64,000 bases of DNA from Ferriphaselus amnicola (GCF_000974685.2 NZ_AP018738.1:620001-684000); one strand, 5' to 3'; positions 1 to 11,725 are shown, numbered from the stretch's first letter. Notes: generated by a model not told the origin, from the letters alone. Numbers and translations: made by a program.

Positions 1-164
1 TATCATGACTATCCTTCTTGCTTGCCTTTGGGTGGCGGGGGTTTCGTGATATGCTCCGCGTCTCTGGCTGTCCGCTTGGCCGACAAGGCAGATCGGCGCG
101 ATTCCGCGCTGAGGCGAAGTGTGATGCGCCACCATTTTAGTCAATTCAATCAAGGAACACCGTA
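1..164. other. Leader region upstream of tig
   Basis: No gene is visible in the first 164 bases. A small perfect hairpin (GCGCG, four-base loop, CGCGC) lies near position 96-109. A weak -10-like GATATG stands near position 47-52. A Shine-Dalgarno-like AAGGAA lies just before the tig start at 165. Any tig promoter is probably here, but I cannot place it firmly. No tRNA cloverleaf could be drawn. Confidence 0.4.
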
Positions 165-1463
165 ATGTCTAGCGTAGAAACTCTGAGCGCCGTGCAGCGC
201 CGTCTGAATGCCACCATCCCACAACAACTGATACGCGGCGAAGTTGAGAAGCGCATTAAGCGTATCGGGCGTACCGCCAAAGTGGCCGGCTTCCGTCCAG
301 GCAAAGTGCCGTTCAAGATTCTTGAGCAGCAGTATGGCGCTGAGGTTTATCAAGAAGTGTTGGGCGATGCCCTGCAAAAGTCGTTCGCCGATGTGGCTGA
401 GGCTGAGCAGTTGAAGGTAGTGGGTTACCCTAACTTTGAAGTGAAGCAGGCTTCTGCTGAGAATGTTGACTACAGCGCTACCTTCGAGGTTTATCCCGAA
501 GCCACGTTGGGTGATCTGTCCGCTCAGGAAGTGACTCGTGTGAACTATGTGCTGAGCGATGCTGATGTGGACAATACAATCGACACACTGCGTAAACAGC
601 GTACTACCTATGTGGCTGCTGACCGTGCAGCACAGAACGACGATCAGGTAAAGATTGATTTCCGTGGCACGTTGGATGGTGAAGTATTCTCCGGTGGCGA
701 AGCCAAGGATTATCCATTCGTGCTGGGTCAAGGCCGCATGTTGCCTGACTTTGAGAGCGCGGTGCTGGGTTTGAAAGCAGGTGAATCCAAATCTTTCGAC
801 ATGACTTTCCCCGCGGACTACCACGGGAAAGATGTGGCGGGCAAACAAGTGACCTTTGCTATTACCGTGAATGCGGTTGAGGCGCCCGTTCTTCCAGAGG
901 TGGATGCCGAGTTTGCAAAATCCTTGGGAGTGGCCAGCGGCGACATCGCCGAACTGAGGGCCGAGATTCGTACGAATCTTGATCGTGAAATTCAGCGTCG
1001 CCTGAAGGTACGCAACAAAGAAGCTGCGATGGATGCCCTGTTGAATATCGGCGAACTGGAAGTGCCCAAGACTATGTTGGACTGGGAGGCACAGAATTTG
1101 CAACAGCAAGCAATGCGCGATATGGAAGGGCGTGGCATCAAGGTGCCAAAGGGTGCCACTCTTCCTGTTGAGTTGTTTGCCGAGCGTGCGGTTAAGCGCG
1201 TCAAGTTGGGCGTGATATTGAATGTCCTTGTTGAGCAAAATGGCTTGGCGGCTAAGCCTGAGCAGGTTCAAGCACTGGTTCAAGAGTATGCGGCGAGCTT
1301 CGAACAGCCGGAAGAAGTGGTCAAGTGGTATGCGGCTGATCCAGCGCGTACTCAGGAAGTGGAGAATTTGGCGTTAGAGGACAATGTTGTTGCTTATGTG
1401 CTAAAGCACGCAAAAGTGTCCGACAAAGCCATCGAATTTAAAGAGTTGATGGAGAACAATTGA
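165..1463 (+). CDS. tig: Trigger factor (ribosome-associated chaperone, peptidyl-prolyl isomerase)
   Basis: Trigger factor binds the ribosome exit tunnel and holds nascent chains; its middle domain is an FKBP-type prolyl isomerase. The 432-residue length is normal for the family. The N-terminal ribosome-binding domain carries the signature around residues 43-48 (GFRPGK). The FKBP-like domain follows at about 150-240, and the helical C-terminal chaperone arms fill the rest. The gene stands directly before clpP and clpX, the classic tig-clpP-clpX-lon order. The stop codon shares one base with the clpP ATG (TGATG), which implies translational coupling. The start at 165 is preceded by AAGGAAC at proper distance. 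Confidence 0.97.
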   Translation: MSSVETLSAVQRRLNATIPQQLIRGEVEKRIKRIGRTAKVAGFRPGKVPFKILEQQYGAEVYQEVLGDALQKSFADVAEAEQLKVVGYPNFEVKQASAENVDYSATFEVYPEATLGDLSAQEVTRVNYVLSDADVDNTIDTLRKQRTTYVAADRAAQNDDQVKIDFRGTLDGEVFSGGEAKDYPFVLGQGRMLPDFESAVLGLKAGESKSFDMTFPADYHGKDVAGKQVTFAITVNAVEAPVLPEVDAEFAKSLGVASGDIAELRAEIRTNLDREIQRRLKVRNKEAAMDALLNIGELEVPKTMLDWEAQNLQQQAMRDMEGRGIKVPKGATLPVELFAERAVKRVKLGVILNVLVEQNGLAAKPEQVQALVQEYAASFEQPEEVVKWYAADPARTQEVENLALEDNVVAYVLKHAKVSDKAIEFKELMENN

Positions 1464-2089
1464 TGAATCACACCGCCATGTCTGGCAATTTGGAGCCACA
1501 GAATTCCGGCCTGATCCCGATGGTCATCGAGACCAGCGGGCGTGGCGAGCGGGCGTTCGACATCTATTCGCGCCTGTTGAAGGAGCGCGTGATCTTTTTG
1601 GTCGGCCCGATCAACGATCAAGTTGCCAACTTGGTGGTGGCGCAGCTGCTGTTCCTAGAGTCGGAAAATCCAGACAAGGACATCCATCTGTACATTAACT
1701 CGCCCGGCGGCTCGATCTCGGCAGGCATGGCGATTTACGACACCATGCAGTTCATTAAGCCGAACGTCTCGACTTTGTGTATCGGCATGGCCGCTTCAAT
1801 GGGCGCGTTCCTGTTGCAAGCAGGCGAGAAGGGCAAGCGCTTTGCTTTGCCCAATTCGACCGTGATGATCCACCAGCCGTTGGGTGGTTTCCAGGGGCAG
1901 GCGACCGACATCGAGATCCATGCAAAGTACATCCTGAGTCTGCGCGAGAAGCTGTACTCATTGATGGCGCAGCATACGGGGCGTACGGTCGAAGAGATCG
2001 CCCGCGACAGTGAGCGCGACAACTTCCTCACCGCACAACAGGCGCAGGAATATGGCTTACTGGATCAGGTGCTGGATAAGCGCAGCTGA
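1463..2089 (+). CDS. clpP: ATP-dependent Clp protease proteolytic subunit
   Basis: ClpP is the barrel-shaped serine protease that degrades substrates unfolded by ClpX or ClpA. About 208 residues are read from the ATG at 1463, which overlaps the tig stop; an in-frame TTG one codon earlier is less likely. The nucleophile Ser lies in GMAASMGAF (residue 112) and the catalytic His in MIHQP (residue 137), with the family's usual spacing. A short N-terminal stretch before the mature protease (residues 1 to about 15) fits the cleaved propeptide of proteobacterial ClpP. clpX begins 18 bases downstream, so the pair is very probably co-transcribed. Confidence 0.97.
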   Translation: MNHTAMSGNLEPQNSGLIPMVIETSGRGERAFDIYSRLLKERVIFLVGPINDQVANLVVAQLLFLESENPDKDIHLYINSPGGSISAGMAIYDTMQFIKPNVSTLCIGMAASMGAFLLQAGEKGKRFALPNSTVMIHQPLGGFQGQATDIEIHAKYILSLREKLYSLMAQHTGRTVEEIARDSERDNFLTAQQAQEYGLLDQVLDKRS

Positions 2090-2107
2090 TTAATTAAAGG
2101 AAAATCA

Positions 2108-3373
<1,266 letters not shown>

Positions 3374-3390
3374 AATCTGCATCAAATTGC

Positions 3391-3428
3391 GGCGACAGCC
3401 CTTGAAATATAGCGCTGTCGCCCGCACC
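3391..3428 (+). promoter_or_regulatory. Sigma32-like heat-shock promoter inside an inverted repeat, upstream of lon
   Basis: A perfect heat-shock -35 (CTTGAAA, 3401-3407) is followed after 13 bases by CCCGCACC (3421-3428), which resembles the CCCCATNT -10 box. The whole promoter core lies inside a perfect 9-bp inverted repeat, GGCGACAGC (3391-3399) and GCTGTCGCC (3414-3422). The repeat has no T-run, so it reads better as an operator or a read-through hairpin than as a terminator of clpX. Heat-shock control of lon is established in other proteobacteria; here it is inferred from sequence. Confidence 0.55.
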
Positions 3429-3462
3429 TCCCGCTTCAACTGTCAACCAGAAGAGTACTGCC

Positions 3463-5865
3463 ATGTCTGAACGCGACCAATCTGAAATCCTGTATCCACT
3501 GCTGCCGCTGCGTGATGTGGTGGTTTTTCCGCATATGGTCATTCCGCTCTTCGTCGGGCGCGCCAAGTCTATCAAGGCATTGGAGTCGGCGATGGAAGAG
3601 GGCAAGAGTATTGTGCTGGTGGCACAGAAATCTGCTGCCAAAGACGAGCCTTCCATCGAAGATCTGTACCGCATCGGTAGTCTCGCTAACATTTTGCAAA
3701 TGCTGAAGCTGCCGGATGGCACGGTCAAGGTGCTGGTCGAGGGTACGCAGCGCACCAAGGTGGTTGGCGTGGTGGACGATAAGTCACATTTTGATGCTCG
3801 CATCGAGCTAGTTCCGGCAGATGGTAAGTTGGCGCCCGAAGCTGAGGCGATGCGACGCGCGTTGCTGTCGCAGTTCGATCAGTACGTGAAACTGAACAAA
3901 AAGATACCGCCAGAGATTCTGACTTCGCTGGCAGGCATCGATGATGCTGGTCGTCTGGCCGACACCATCGCCGCACACCTGCCGCTCAAGCTGGAGCAGA
4001 AGCAGGAAGTGCTGGAGATCTTTGATGTGCAAAAGCGCTTGGAGCATCTGCTGGGCTTGCTGGAAGCTGAGTTGGATATTCTGCAAGTCGAGAAGCGCAT
4101 CCGTGGTCGCGTCAAGCGCCAGATGGAGAAAAGCCAGCGCGAGTACTACCTGAACGAGCAGGTCAAGGCGATCCAGAAAGAGCTGGGTGAAGGCGAAGAA
4201 GGTGCCGACATCGAGGAGCTGGAAAAGAAGATCAAGGCTGCGCATATGCCTAAGGAGGCATTAGCCAAGGCTGAAGCTGAGTTGAAGAAGCTTAAGCTGA
4301 TGTCGCCGATGTCTGCCGAAGCGACCGTGGTGCGCAACTACATCGACGTGCTGGTCGGCCTGCCTTGGAAGAAAAAGACCAAGATCAGCGGTGACCTGAA
4401 GAAAGCGGAAGAGATCCTCGAAGCCGATCATTATGGTCTGGACAAGGTGAAGGAACGTATCGTCGAATATCTGGCGGTGCAACAGCGCGTGGACAAACTG
4501 AAAGCGCCCATACTGTGTCTGGTCGGTCCTCCCGGCGTGGGCAAGACCTCGCTTGGGCAATCCATCGCTCGCGCCACCAATCGCAAGTTCGTGCGTATGT
4601 CACTCGGTGGCGTGCGTGACGAATCCGAGATCCGTGGCCACCGCCGCACCTACATCGGCTCCATGCCGGGCAAGGTGTTGCAGAACATGAGCAAGGTCGG
4701 CGTGAAGAATCCGCTGTTCCTGCTGGACGAGGTGGACAAGATGGGGCAGGACTTCCGGGGCGACCCGTCGTCGGCGCTGCTGGAAGTGCTCGATCCCGAG
4801 CAGAACCACACCTTCGTCGATCATTACGTCGAGGTCGAGTACGACTTGTCCGACGTGATGTTTGTTGCCACTTCGAATAGCTACAACATCCCCGGCCCAT
4901 TGCTAGATCGGATGGAGATCATCAACGTCTCCAGCTACACCGAAGACGAAAAGGTCAATATCGCAACGCGCTATTTGATTCCAAAGTCTCTAAAAAACAA
5001 CGGGCTAAAGGCGGAAGAGATAAGCATCTCGGAAAGCGCAATCCGCGATATTCTGCGTTATTACACCCGTGAAGCGGGCGTGCGAGGGCTGGATCGCGAG
5101 ATCTCCAAGATCTGCCGCAAGGTGGTGAAGGCGTTGCTGACCAAGGAAGCCAAGGGCGGCAAGGTGACGGTCACTGCGCGCAATCTGGATAAGTATCTGG
5201 GCGTGCGTCGCTACAGCTACGGTATGGCCGAGAAGAACAATCAGGTCGGTCAGGTTACCGGTTTGGCATGGACGGAAGTGGGCGGGGAATTGCTCACTAT
5301 TGAAACTGCTGTGTTGCCCGGCAAGGGCAAGACCACCACCACTGGCAAGCTAGGTGAGGTGATGCAAGAGTCTATTCAAGCTGCGCTCTCAGTGGTGCGT
5401 AGCCGTGCCAAGTCGTTGGGTATCAAACCTGATTTCTACGAGAAGAACGACCTGCACATCCACCTGCCAGAAGGCGCAACTCCTAAGGATGGCCCGAGTG
5501 CGGGCGCAGGTATCGTGACGGCGATGGTGTCCGCTCTGACTGGTATCCCAGTGCGTGCGGATGTGGCGATGACCGGTGAGATCACTTTGCGTGGCGAAGT
5601 TTTGCCCATCGGCGGCTTGAAAGAGAAACTGCTGGCGGCGCATCGCGGCGGTATCAAGACTGTGTTGATACCGCACGAGAATGTGAAGGATCTGGTCGAG
5701 ATTCCCGACAACATCAAGAGCAAGCTCGACATCCATCCGGTGAGATGGATAGACCAAGTGTTGAGCGTGGCACTTGAAAGCAAGCCGGAACCGTTGCCGG
5801 AACCTGAGGTGGTGGTTACGCCGGTCGCGCCCGTGGTGGTTGAGCCTGCACCGGTGACTCACTAA
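3463..5865 (+). CDS. lon: ATP-dependent Lon protease
   Basis: Lon is the homo-oligomeric AAA+ serine protease that removes misfolded and regulatory proteins in the cytoplasm. The 800 residues contain the N-terminal substrate-binding LON domain (about 10-200), a coiled-coil segment, Walker A (GPPGVGKT, about residue 355) and the C-terminal protease. The Ser-Lys dyad falls at Ser679 (in KDGPSAG) and Lys722 (in GLKEK), the same numbering as E. coli Lon. An extra C-terminal tail of roughly 25 residues, rich in Pro, Val and Glu, follows the protease domain. The gene has its own likely sigma32 promoter and a clear terminator. Confidence 0.97.
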   Translation: MSERDQSEILYPLLPLRDVVVFPHMVIPLFVGRAKSIKALESAMEEGKSIVLVAQKSAAKDEPSIEDLYRIGSLANILQMLKLPDGTVKVLVEGTQRTKVVGVVDDKSHFDARIELVPADGKLAPEAEAMRRALLSQFDQYVKLNKKIPPEILTSLAGIDDAGRLADTIAAHLPLKLEQKQEVLEIFDVQKRLEHLLGLLEAELDILQVEKRIRGRVKRQMEKSQREYYLNEQVKAIQKELGEGEEGADIEELEKKIKAAHMPKEALAKAEAELKKLKLMSPMSAEATVVRNYIDVLVGLPWKKKTKISGDLKKAEEILEADHYGLDKVKERIVEYLAVQQRVDKLKAPILCLVGPPGVGKTSLGQSIARATNRKFVRMSLGGVRDESEIRGHRRTYIGSMPGKVLQNMSKVGVKNPLFLLDEVDKMGQDFRGDPSSALLEVLDPEQNHTFVDHYVEVEYDLSDVMFVATSNSYNIPGPLLDRMEIINVSSYTEDEKVNIATRYLIPKSLKNNGLKAEEISISESAIRDILRYYTREAGVRGLDREISKICRKVVKALLTKEAKGGKVTVTARNLDKYLGVRRYSYGMAEKNNQVGQVTGLAWTEVGGELLTIETAVLPGKGKTTTTGKLGEVMQESIQAALSVVRSRAKSLGIKPDFYEKNDLHIHLPEGATPKDGPSAGAGIVTAMVSALTGIPVRADVAMTGEITLRGEVLPIGGLKEKLLAAHRGGIKTVLIPHENVKDLVEIPDNIKSKLDIHPVRWIDQVLSVALESKPEPLPEPEVVVTPVAPVVVEPAPVTH

Positions 5866-5884
5866 TTAACTAAGCAGAATCACC

Positions 5885-5911
5885 AAGGGGCGCGTAAGCG
5901 CCCTTTGGCGT
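5885..5911 (+). terminator. Intrinsic terminator of lon
   Basis: A nine-pair stem (5885-5893 with 5898-5906, one G-T pair, core GGGCGC/GCGCCC) closes a four-base GTAA loop and runs into a short T stretch. It sits 20 bases after the lon stop and before rmuC. Confidence 0.75.
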
Positions 5912-5928
5912 TATAGGACTCGAACGAA

Positions 5929-7218
5929 ATGGAAATGGCAATATTGGCGCTTTCAGCGCTGACGTTAATTTTGGTCATTGTGATGGTGTTGTCGCAGCGG
6001 CGTTCGCCCGCGCAAACCGCTGCCGTGCTGGAGCAGCAGCATCGCGCCATGCTGACTGATCTGCATGACGGTCTGAACAAGCAGGGCGACCGGTTGATTG
6101 CGGCACAGGCGAGCGAGTCCGAGCGTTTGCGCGCGGCGGTTGCCGAGGAATTGCGTGCTACGCGCGATGCCATTCACGCGCTGCAAGCCAAGCAGGAGCT
6201 GCTGCGCAGCGAGATGTTGACGCAGACATTGGAGAAGCTGGCGGAGCAGGGCAGAGCCGATCAGGAATTGATCCAGAACTCGTTCCGCAACGCTACACAG
6301 CATCTGGCGAACAGCATGGAAGGTCTCTCCAAGACGGTGGATGGGCGCCTAGAGCAGATCGGCGGCAAGGTCAGCGAACGGCTGGACGAAGGTTTCAAGA
6401 AGACCAACGAGACCTTCGTCAGTGTGATGACGCGCTTGGCGACCATCGACGAAGCGCAGAAGAAGATCGACGGCCTGACTACCAATATGGTGAGTTTGCA
6501 GGAGCTGCTTGGCGACAAGCGTTCGCGCGGGGCATTTGGCGAAGTGCAACTGGAAGGGCTGGTGCGCAACATCATGCCGCCGCATTCCTACGAGATGCAA
6601 TACACCTTGCCCAACGGCAGCCGTGCCGACTGTGTGCTGATGCTGCCTGAGCCGACCGGCATGGTCGCGGTGGATTCCAAGTTCCCCTTGGAGAACTATC
6701 ACCGAATGTTCGGTGAAGGCGGCGATGTCGCCGTCCGCCAGTTCAAGCTCGACCTGAAGAAGCATATCGACGACATCAGCGGCAAGTACATCCTGCCCGG
6801 GGTGACCTCCGACGGGGCGGTGATGTTCATTCCCGCCGAAGCCGTGTTCGCCGAGATCCACGCCCATCACCCCGAAGTGGTGGATTACGCCATGCAGCGC
6901 CGCGTATGGATCGTCTCGCCGACCACGTTGATGGCGGTGCTCAACACCGCTCGTGCCGTCATCAAGGATGTTGAGACGCGTAAGCAGATTCACATCATCA
7001 AGGATGAGCTCGGCAAGCTGGGTAAGGATTTTGGACGCTTCGACGAGCGCATGAAGAAGCTGGCCGACAACATCCGTCGTGCTCATGAAGAAGCCGGGCA
7101 GGTGGAGATTTCTAGCCGCAAGATCAGCCAGCGCTTCGCCAGCATCGAGCGGGTGGAGTTGGCTGGCACGGAAGCACTGGCCGATGGTAGTATCCCCGCC
7201 AACACGGTTGCTGAATGA
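5929..7218 (+). CDS. rmuC: DNA recombination protein RmuC family
   Basis: RmuC proteins are membrane-tethered predicted nucleases that limit rearrangements at inverted repeats. The 429-residue protein has one N-terminal membrane helix (residues about 3-20). A long coiled coil rich in Gln, Glu and Arg follows to about residue 190. The conserved RmuC nuclease-like domain comes next, with GAFGEVQLEGLVR, the DSKFPLENY motif and a C-terminal helical region. The stop overlaps the nadE start by four bases (ATGA), so the two genes are probably translated together. The biochemical role of RmuC is not settled in the family. Confidence 0.93.
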   Translation: MEMAILALSALTLILVIVMVLSQRRSPAQTAAVLEQQHRAMLTDLHDGLNKQGDRLIAAQASESERLRAAVAEELRATRDAIHALQAKQELLRSEMLTQTLEKLAEQGRADQELIQNSFRNATQHLANSMEGLSKTVDGRLEQIGGKVSERLDEGFKKTNETFVSVMTRLATIDEAQKKIDGLTTNMVSLQELLGDKRSRGAFGEVQLEGLVRNIMPPHSYEMQYTLPNGSRADCVLMLPEPTGMVAVDSKFPLENYHRMFGEGGDVAVRQFKLDLKKHIDDISGKYILPGVTSDGAVMFIPAEAVFAEIHAHHPEVVDYAMQRRVWIVSPTTLMAVLNTARAVIKDVETRKQIHIIKDELGKLGKDFGRFDERMKKLADNIRRAHEEAGQVEISSRKISQRFASIERVELAGTEALADGSIPANTVAE

Positions 7219-8831
7219 ATCCCATGAAATTTGCCATCGCACAAATCAACTGCACGCTGGGCTGCCTGTCGAGCAACGCCGCCAAGATATTAGAGGCGGC
7301 CGAACGAGCACATGCACAAGGTGCTTCGCTGTTGTTGACCCCAGAATTAAGTTTGTGCGGCTATCCGCCGGAAGACTTGCTGTTGCGTGATGGCTTCTAT
7401 GCTGCCTGTGACGATGAGCTGCAGCAATTAGCCTGCGCAGCACCTGCTGGGATGACGCTGGTGGTGGGGCATCCACATCAGGTGGATGGTTTGCGTTTCA
7501 ATGCCGCCTCGGTGTTGCGCGACGGCGCGATCATCACCACCTATCATAAGCACGAGTTGCCCAATCACAGCGTGTTCGACGAGTTGCGCTACTTTACGCC
7601 GGGCGACCAGCCGTGCGTGTTCGAACATGAGGGCGTGCGCATCGGTATCAACATCTGCGCCGACATCTGGGAGGCGGGGGCTGCGCAGGCGGCGCGCGGG
7701 GCCGGTGCCGAGGTGCTGCTGGTGCTGAACGCTTCGCCCTATCATCTGGACAAGCAGCTTGCACGTCATGCGGTCATTCGTGAACGTACCCATGAGAATG
7801 GGATCCCTGTGTTGTATGCCAACCTGTTGGGCGGACAGGATGAACTGGTGTTCGACGGCGCCTCTTTCGTGATGGACGCGCACGGCAAGTTGACTCACCA
7901 ATTTGCCGCGTTCGAGGAAGTGCTTGGGCTGGTCGAGTTCGAGCATGGACAGCCCAAGTCAGGCGAGTTGCAGCCGCCGCTGGATACTGAAGCCAGCGTT
8001 TATCGGGCGCTGTGTCTAGGCGTACGCGACTACATCCTGAAGAACCGTTTCCCCGGCGTGCTGCTGGGTTTGTCCGGCGGTATCGACTCAGCGCTGACGC
8101 TGGCGGTAGCCGTGGACGCGCTGGGTGCCGATAAGGTGCGTGCGGTGATGATGCCCTCGCCATACACTGCGCAGATCAGCTTGGATGACGCGCGCGAGAT
8201 GGCGCAGATACTGGGTGTGCGCTATGACGAGTTGGACATCCAGCCGACCTTGGCCGCTTTCGAGCAGACGCTGGCACCGCTGTTTATCGGGCGGGCGGCG
8301 GACACCACTGAGGAGAATCTACAAGCCCGCATTCGAGGCACCTTGCTGATGGCGCTGTCCAATAAGACGGGCTCGCTGGTGCTGGTCACCAGCAACAAGT
8401 CCGAAATGACGGTGGGTTACTCCACCTTGTATGGCGACATGGCAGGCGGATTTGCGGTGCTCAAGGATGTGAGCAAGACGCTGGTCTATCGGCTGTCGAA
8501 CTATCGGAATTCGCTGGGCTACGCCATCCCCGAGCGCATCATCACTCGTCCTCCCAGCGCTGAGCTGCGTCCCGATCAGACCGATCAGGACAGCCTGCCT
8601 TCCTACGATGATCTAGACGGCATTATGGCCTGCTACGTCGAGCGCAACCTGTCGATCCCCGAGATCGTGGCGCGCGGCTACGCCGAAGCCGATGTCCGTC
8701 GCGTGGTGAAGCTGGTGCGCATCAATGAATACAAACGCCGCCAGTCGCCTGTCGGCGTGCGCATCACTGATCGCAGCTTCGGCAAGGACTGGCGCTATCC
8801 GATCACGGCACGTTATCAGGACGATTTCTGA
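7215..8831 (+). CDS. nadE: Glutamine-dependent NAD+ synthetase
   Basis: Catalyses the last step of NAD biosynthesis, amidating deaminated NAD with ammonia taken from glutamine. The 538 residues comprise an N-terminal nitrilase-type glutaminase domain (about 1-270) with its Glu (in TPELSLCGYPPEDL), Lys (in YHKHELPN) and Cys (in NICADIWE). The C-terminal synthetase domain (about 275-538) has the ATP-pyrophosphatase loop LSGGIDSA. The compact length fits the proteobacterial glutamine-dependent class. The start at 7215 gives MNPMKFA; the second Met is a possible alternative. glnB lies 80 bases downstream, which matters because PII proteins regulate some NadE enzymes. Confidence 0.95.
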   Translation: MNPMKFAIAQINCTLGCLSSNAAKILEAAERAHAQGASLLLTPELSLCGYPPEDLLLRDGFYAACDDELQQLACAAPAGMTLVVGHPHQVDGLRFNAASVLRDGAIITTYHKHELPNHSVFDELRYFTPGDQPCVFEHEGVRIGINICADIWEAGAAQAARGAGAEVLLVLNASPYHLDKQLARHAVIRERTHENGIPVLYANLLGGQDELVFDGASFVMDAHGKLTHQFAAFEEVLGLVEFEHGQPKSGELQPPLDTEASVYRALCLGVRDYILKNRFPGVLLGLSGGIDSALTLAVAVDALGADKVRAVMMPSPYTAQISLDDAREMAQILGVRYDELDIQPTLAAFEQTLAPLFIGRAADTTEENLQARIRGTLLMALSNKTGSLVLVTSNKSEMTVGYSTLYGDMAGGFAVLKDVSKTLVYRLSNYRNSLGYAIPERIITRPPSAELRPDQTDQDSLPSYDDLDGIMACYVERNLSIPEIVARGYAEADVRRVVKLVRINEYKRRQSPVGVRITDRSFGKDWRYPITARYQDDF

Positions 8832-8848
8832 AAATACAGAAGAGTGTG

Positions 8849-8877
8849 TCGAGCCTAAAAACTGGAACAGCTATAAT
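8849..8877 (+). promoter_or_regulatory. Putative sigma70 promoter of glnB
   Basis: A perfect TATAAT box lies at 8872-8877, about 35 bases before the glnB start. The matching -35 region (near 8847-8854) is poor, so an activator or a weak constitutive promoter is possible. Confidence 0.45.
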
Positions 8878-8887
8878 GGCAGCATGA

Positions 8888-9250
<363 letters not shown>

Positions 9251-9259
9251 GCCGCTGTT

Positions 9260-11380
9260 TCAGTGCACCTCTGATTTCCGCACTACGCCAGAGACAAGTC
9301 TGGCATCGGTTATCCGCAGTTCAATCTCATCGCTGAGTATGTGTGCAGCTTCGTTGAGCAGCACATCCTTGGCTTTTTTGCGCGCGCTCTCGATGGCCAA
9401 GTCTGATGCCAGATTGCGCTCATTCGATTGCAAGCCATCATCTTGAAGCGCGGCGGAAACGTCCGCCGCTGTCGCTTGGTCGGCTTTGCGTGCCTTCAAT
9501 TTTGCTTCTTGCATTGCACGATCCTTGCGACGCTCGGCCTCGTTCAGTGAGATTCGGCTATTTTTGCGTCGGGCGTTCAGTTCGGCAATATCTTCGCTCA
9601 GATACTTGAACTCCTCATCCGTGCTGATGCGTGCATCGTGCCGAGTTTTCAGCAAAGGCAGAATGTCTGCTACGTTCCCAGCCGGCGTGTAATCTGTAGC
9701 TGAGATCTGTGTCCACGGTAAGGCATTGTCATAGCTTGATTCGCCAAATTCATCGAGGTCAGTGAAGGAGGGCAGGCTGATGTCTGGTGTGACACCGCGT
9801 AGCTGGGTGGTGCCACCATTGATGCGGAAGAATTGCGCGATGGTCATCTTCAGTTCACCGAACTGATGGTTAGGACTCTTTACCAGTTGGTCCAGATCGA
9901 TCACGCTTTGCACGGTGCCCTTGCCGAAGCTTGGCTCTCCGATCACGATGCCACGGCCATAATCCTGAATCGCTGCGGCAAATATCTCGGATGCCGAGGC
10001 GGATGCGTGATTGATCAGTACACCCAGTGGGCCGCTCCAAGCCACGCCAGCATGATCGTCACTAGCTACCGTTATTTTTCCTGCTGAATTTCGCTGTTGT
10101 ACGACAGGGCCTTGGTCGATGAAGAGACCGGTCAGTTCAATTGCCTCGCTTAATGAGCCGCCGCCATTGTTGCGCAGATCGACAATCACGCCATCGACCT
10201 GCTCTTTTTTCAGCGCTGCCAGCAGGCGCGCTACGTCACGCGTTGCGCTCTTGAAGTCCTTATTCCCTTTTTGGCGCGCCTCGAAATCCTGATAAAAACC
10301 AGGTAGGGAGATCACCCCGATACGACGGGGTTGGCCATTTTTGATTTCGATGATGGATTTGTTGGCGGCTTGGTTGTCCAGACTGACCTTCTTGCGTACC
10401 AGCTGTATGTACTTGTGTTCTCCATCCGTGCCGGATGCGGCTGGAATAACGTCTAGTAGCACCACCGAGTTCTCCTCGCCGCGAATCAGGGCGACGGCAT
10501 CATCGATGCGCCAACCCATGACATCGGTAGGCGTGCTATTCGGCCCCTGACCTACACCGACGATCCGATCTCCGACGCTCAGCTTCCCTGAGCGTGCGGC
10601 AGGTCCGCCGGCCATTAATTCGCGGATGGTGATGTAATCATCGCGGGTTTGTAGTACCGCACCGATGCCGACGAGCGATAGCTTCATCGAAATATCAAAG
10701 TCTTGCGATGCGCGTACGCCTAGATAGTTGGTGTGCGGATCGATCGACGTGGCGTAGGCGTTCATGAAGCTCTGGAATACATCCTCGCTCTTGATCTTGG
10801 CGAGACTATTTAGCAAATTGTCGTAGCGCTTGCTCAAGGTGGTCGAGATGAGCGCGTCATCTTTACCCGCCAATTTGAGTCGAAGCCAGTCATTCTTTAC
10901 TCGCTTACGCCATAGCTCGTTCAACTCATCTTGAGAGCTAGCCCAAGGTGCGTTCTTGCGCACATATTGGTAGCTTTCCTGTGCTGTAAAGTCGAAGCCG
11001 TGTGTAAGCAGGGAGCGGGCAAAGTTGATGCGTTCGGCGATGCGCTGTTGATACAGATCATAGATAGCGAAGGGGATGCGCAGATCACCTTTGAGCAGGA
11101 CGTCATCCATCGTGCTGCGCACACGTACGAGCTGGTCGATATCTGATTGAAGGAAATACAGCTTTTCGCTATCCAACGACTTTAGGTAGTTGTCGAATAT
11201 CTGCGCCGAAGTCTCATCGTTCAGTGGAATCTTCTTGTAATGGTGGCGAGTCAACAGCGCGGCAGAGATATTCGCAGCTTGCGACTGTTCCGGTTGTGGG
11301 TGGAGCTGCGGCAATGCCTCGCCGGTATTGAGCACACACACGGCGAGAGCGAGTAAAAGCCACCGAAGTCGGTTTTTCAT
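9260..11380 (-). CDS. prc: Periplasmic tail-specific carboxy-terminal protease (Prc/Tsp)
   Basis: Prc cleaves periplasmic proteins from hydrophobic C-termini and trims penicillin-binding protein or lytic-enzyme substrates. The 706-residue protein begins with a signal peptide (residues 1-22), followed by a long N-terminal helical domain. A PDZ domain lies at about 240-330. The S41 peptidase domain holds the catalytic Ser in SASASEIFAA and Lys in SFGKGTVQS. The large C-terminal domain (DUF3340-type) is highly charged. Length fits the Prc rather than the short CtpA class. The gene is on the opposite strand to glnB and downstream of the metal-efflux operon, separated from it by a hairpin-bearing 89-base gap. 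Confidence 0.93.
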   Translation of the reverse strand: MKNRLRWLLLALAVCVLNTGEALPQLHPQPEQSQAANISAALLTRHHYKKIPLNDETSAQIFDNYLKSLDSEKLYFLQSDIDQLVRVRSTMDDVLLKGDLRIPFAIYDLYQQRIAERINFARSLLTHGFDFTAQESYQYVRKNAPWASSQDELNELWRKRVKNDWLRLKLAGKDDALISTTLSKRYDNLLNSLAKIKSEDVFQSFMNAYATSIDPHTNYLGVRASQDFDISMKLSLVGIGAVLQTRDDYITIRELMAGGPAARSGKLSVGDRIVGVGQGPNSTPTDVMGWRIDDAVALIRGEENSVVLLDVIPAASGTDGEHKYIQLVRKKVSLDNQAANKSIIEIKNGQPRRIGVISLPGFYQDFEARQKGNKDFKSATRDVARLLAALKKEQVDGVIVDLRNNGGGSLSEAIELTGLFIDQGPVVQQRNSAGKITVASDDHAGVAWSGPLGVLINHASASASEIFAAAIQDYGRGIVIGEPSFGKGTVQSVIDLDQLVKSPNHQFGELKMTIAQFFRINGGTTQLRGVTPDISLPSFTDLDEFGESSYDNALPWTQISATDYTPAGNVADILPLLKTRHDARISTDEEFKYLSEDIAELNARRKNSRISLNEAERRKDRAMQEAKLKARKADQATAADVSAALQDDGLQSNERNLASDLAIESARKKAKDVLLNEAAHILSDEIELRITDARLVSGVVRKSEVH

Positions 11381-11410
11381 TTTGATCCCAACGGAGTTAT
11401 ATGATCAGGC

Positions 11411-11441
11411 GATGCGAAAAGTCGCGAGCACTTTACGCATC
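11411..11441 (-). repeat. Imperfect 12-bp hairpin in the prc leader
   Basis: GATGCGAAAAGT (11411-11422) pairs with ACTTTACGCATC (11430-11441) with one mismatch around a seven-base loop. It lies between the SemiSWEET-like gene and prc. On the minus strand no T-run follows, so it may act as an RNA processing or attenuating structure rather than a classical terminator. Confidence 0.5.
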
Positions 11442-11469
11442 CCATGCTTAACCATTGTTGCACAGAGGC

Positions 11470-11724
11470 TCAGCCAAATCTTAGTTTCATCACCAACACC
11501 GCACCGGCAAGGAGCAGAGTGATCAAGTTGGCAATGATGATCGGCCAAGCGCCGAGCAGTAGTCCATAGGCCAGCCACATCGCCACGCCGCATGTGAACG
11601 TGGCATACATGCCCAGCGAGATGTCCTGAGTATGGCGGGTGCGCCAAACTTGCCAGACTTGCGGTACGAAAGCAACGGTGGTCAAGGTGGCAGCGGCGCT
11701 GCCGACCCAGTTCAACGTGCTCAT
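11470..11724 (-). CDS. SemiSWEET-type PQ-loop membrane protein
   Basis: An 84-residue, three-helix membrane protein with the PQ motif in AFVPQVWQVWRTR (near residues 20-30) and a second conserved stretch DISLGMYATF. Bacterial SemiSWEETs of this size dimerise to form a small-sugar transporter, but the substrate here is unknown. I take the ATG at 11724, directly after the stop of the outer-membrane factor gene; a longer form from 11748 would overlap that gene. Its position as last gene of a heavy-metal RND operon is unusual and raises the question of a different substrate or simple read-through linkage. Confidence 0.75.
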   Translation of the reverse strand: MSTLNWVGSAAATLTTVAFVPQVWQVWRTRHTQDISLGMYATFTCGVAMWLAYGLLLGAWPIIIANLITLLLAGAVLVMKLRFG

Positions 11725-11725
11725 C

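Noticed and set aside
1-164. A tRNA gene upstream of tig
   Set aside because: No acceptor/T-arm pairing or GTTCRA-type motif could be found.
150-1283. 377-residue minus-strand open frame opposite tig
   Set aside because: Complete overlap with trigger factor; composition typical of a reverse-frame artefact.
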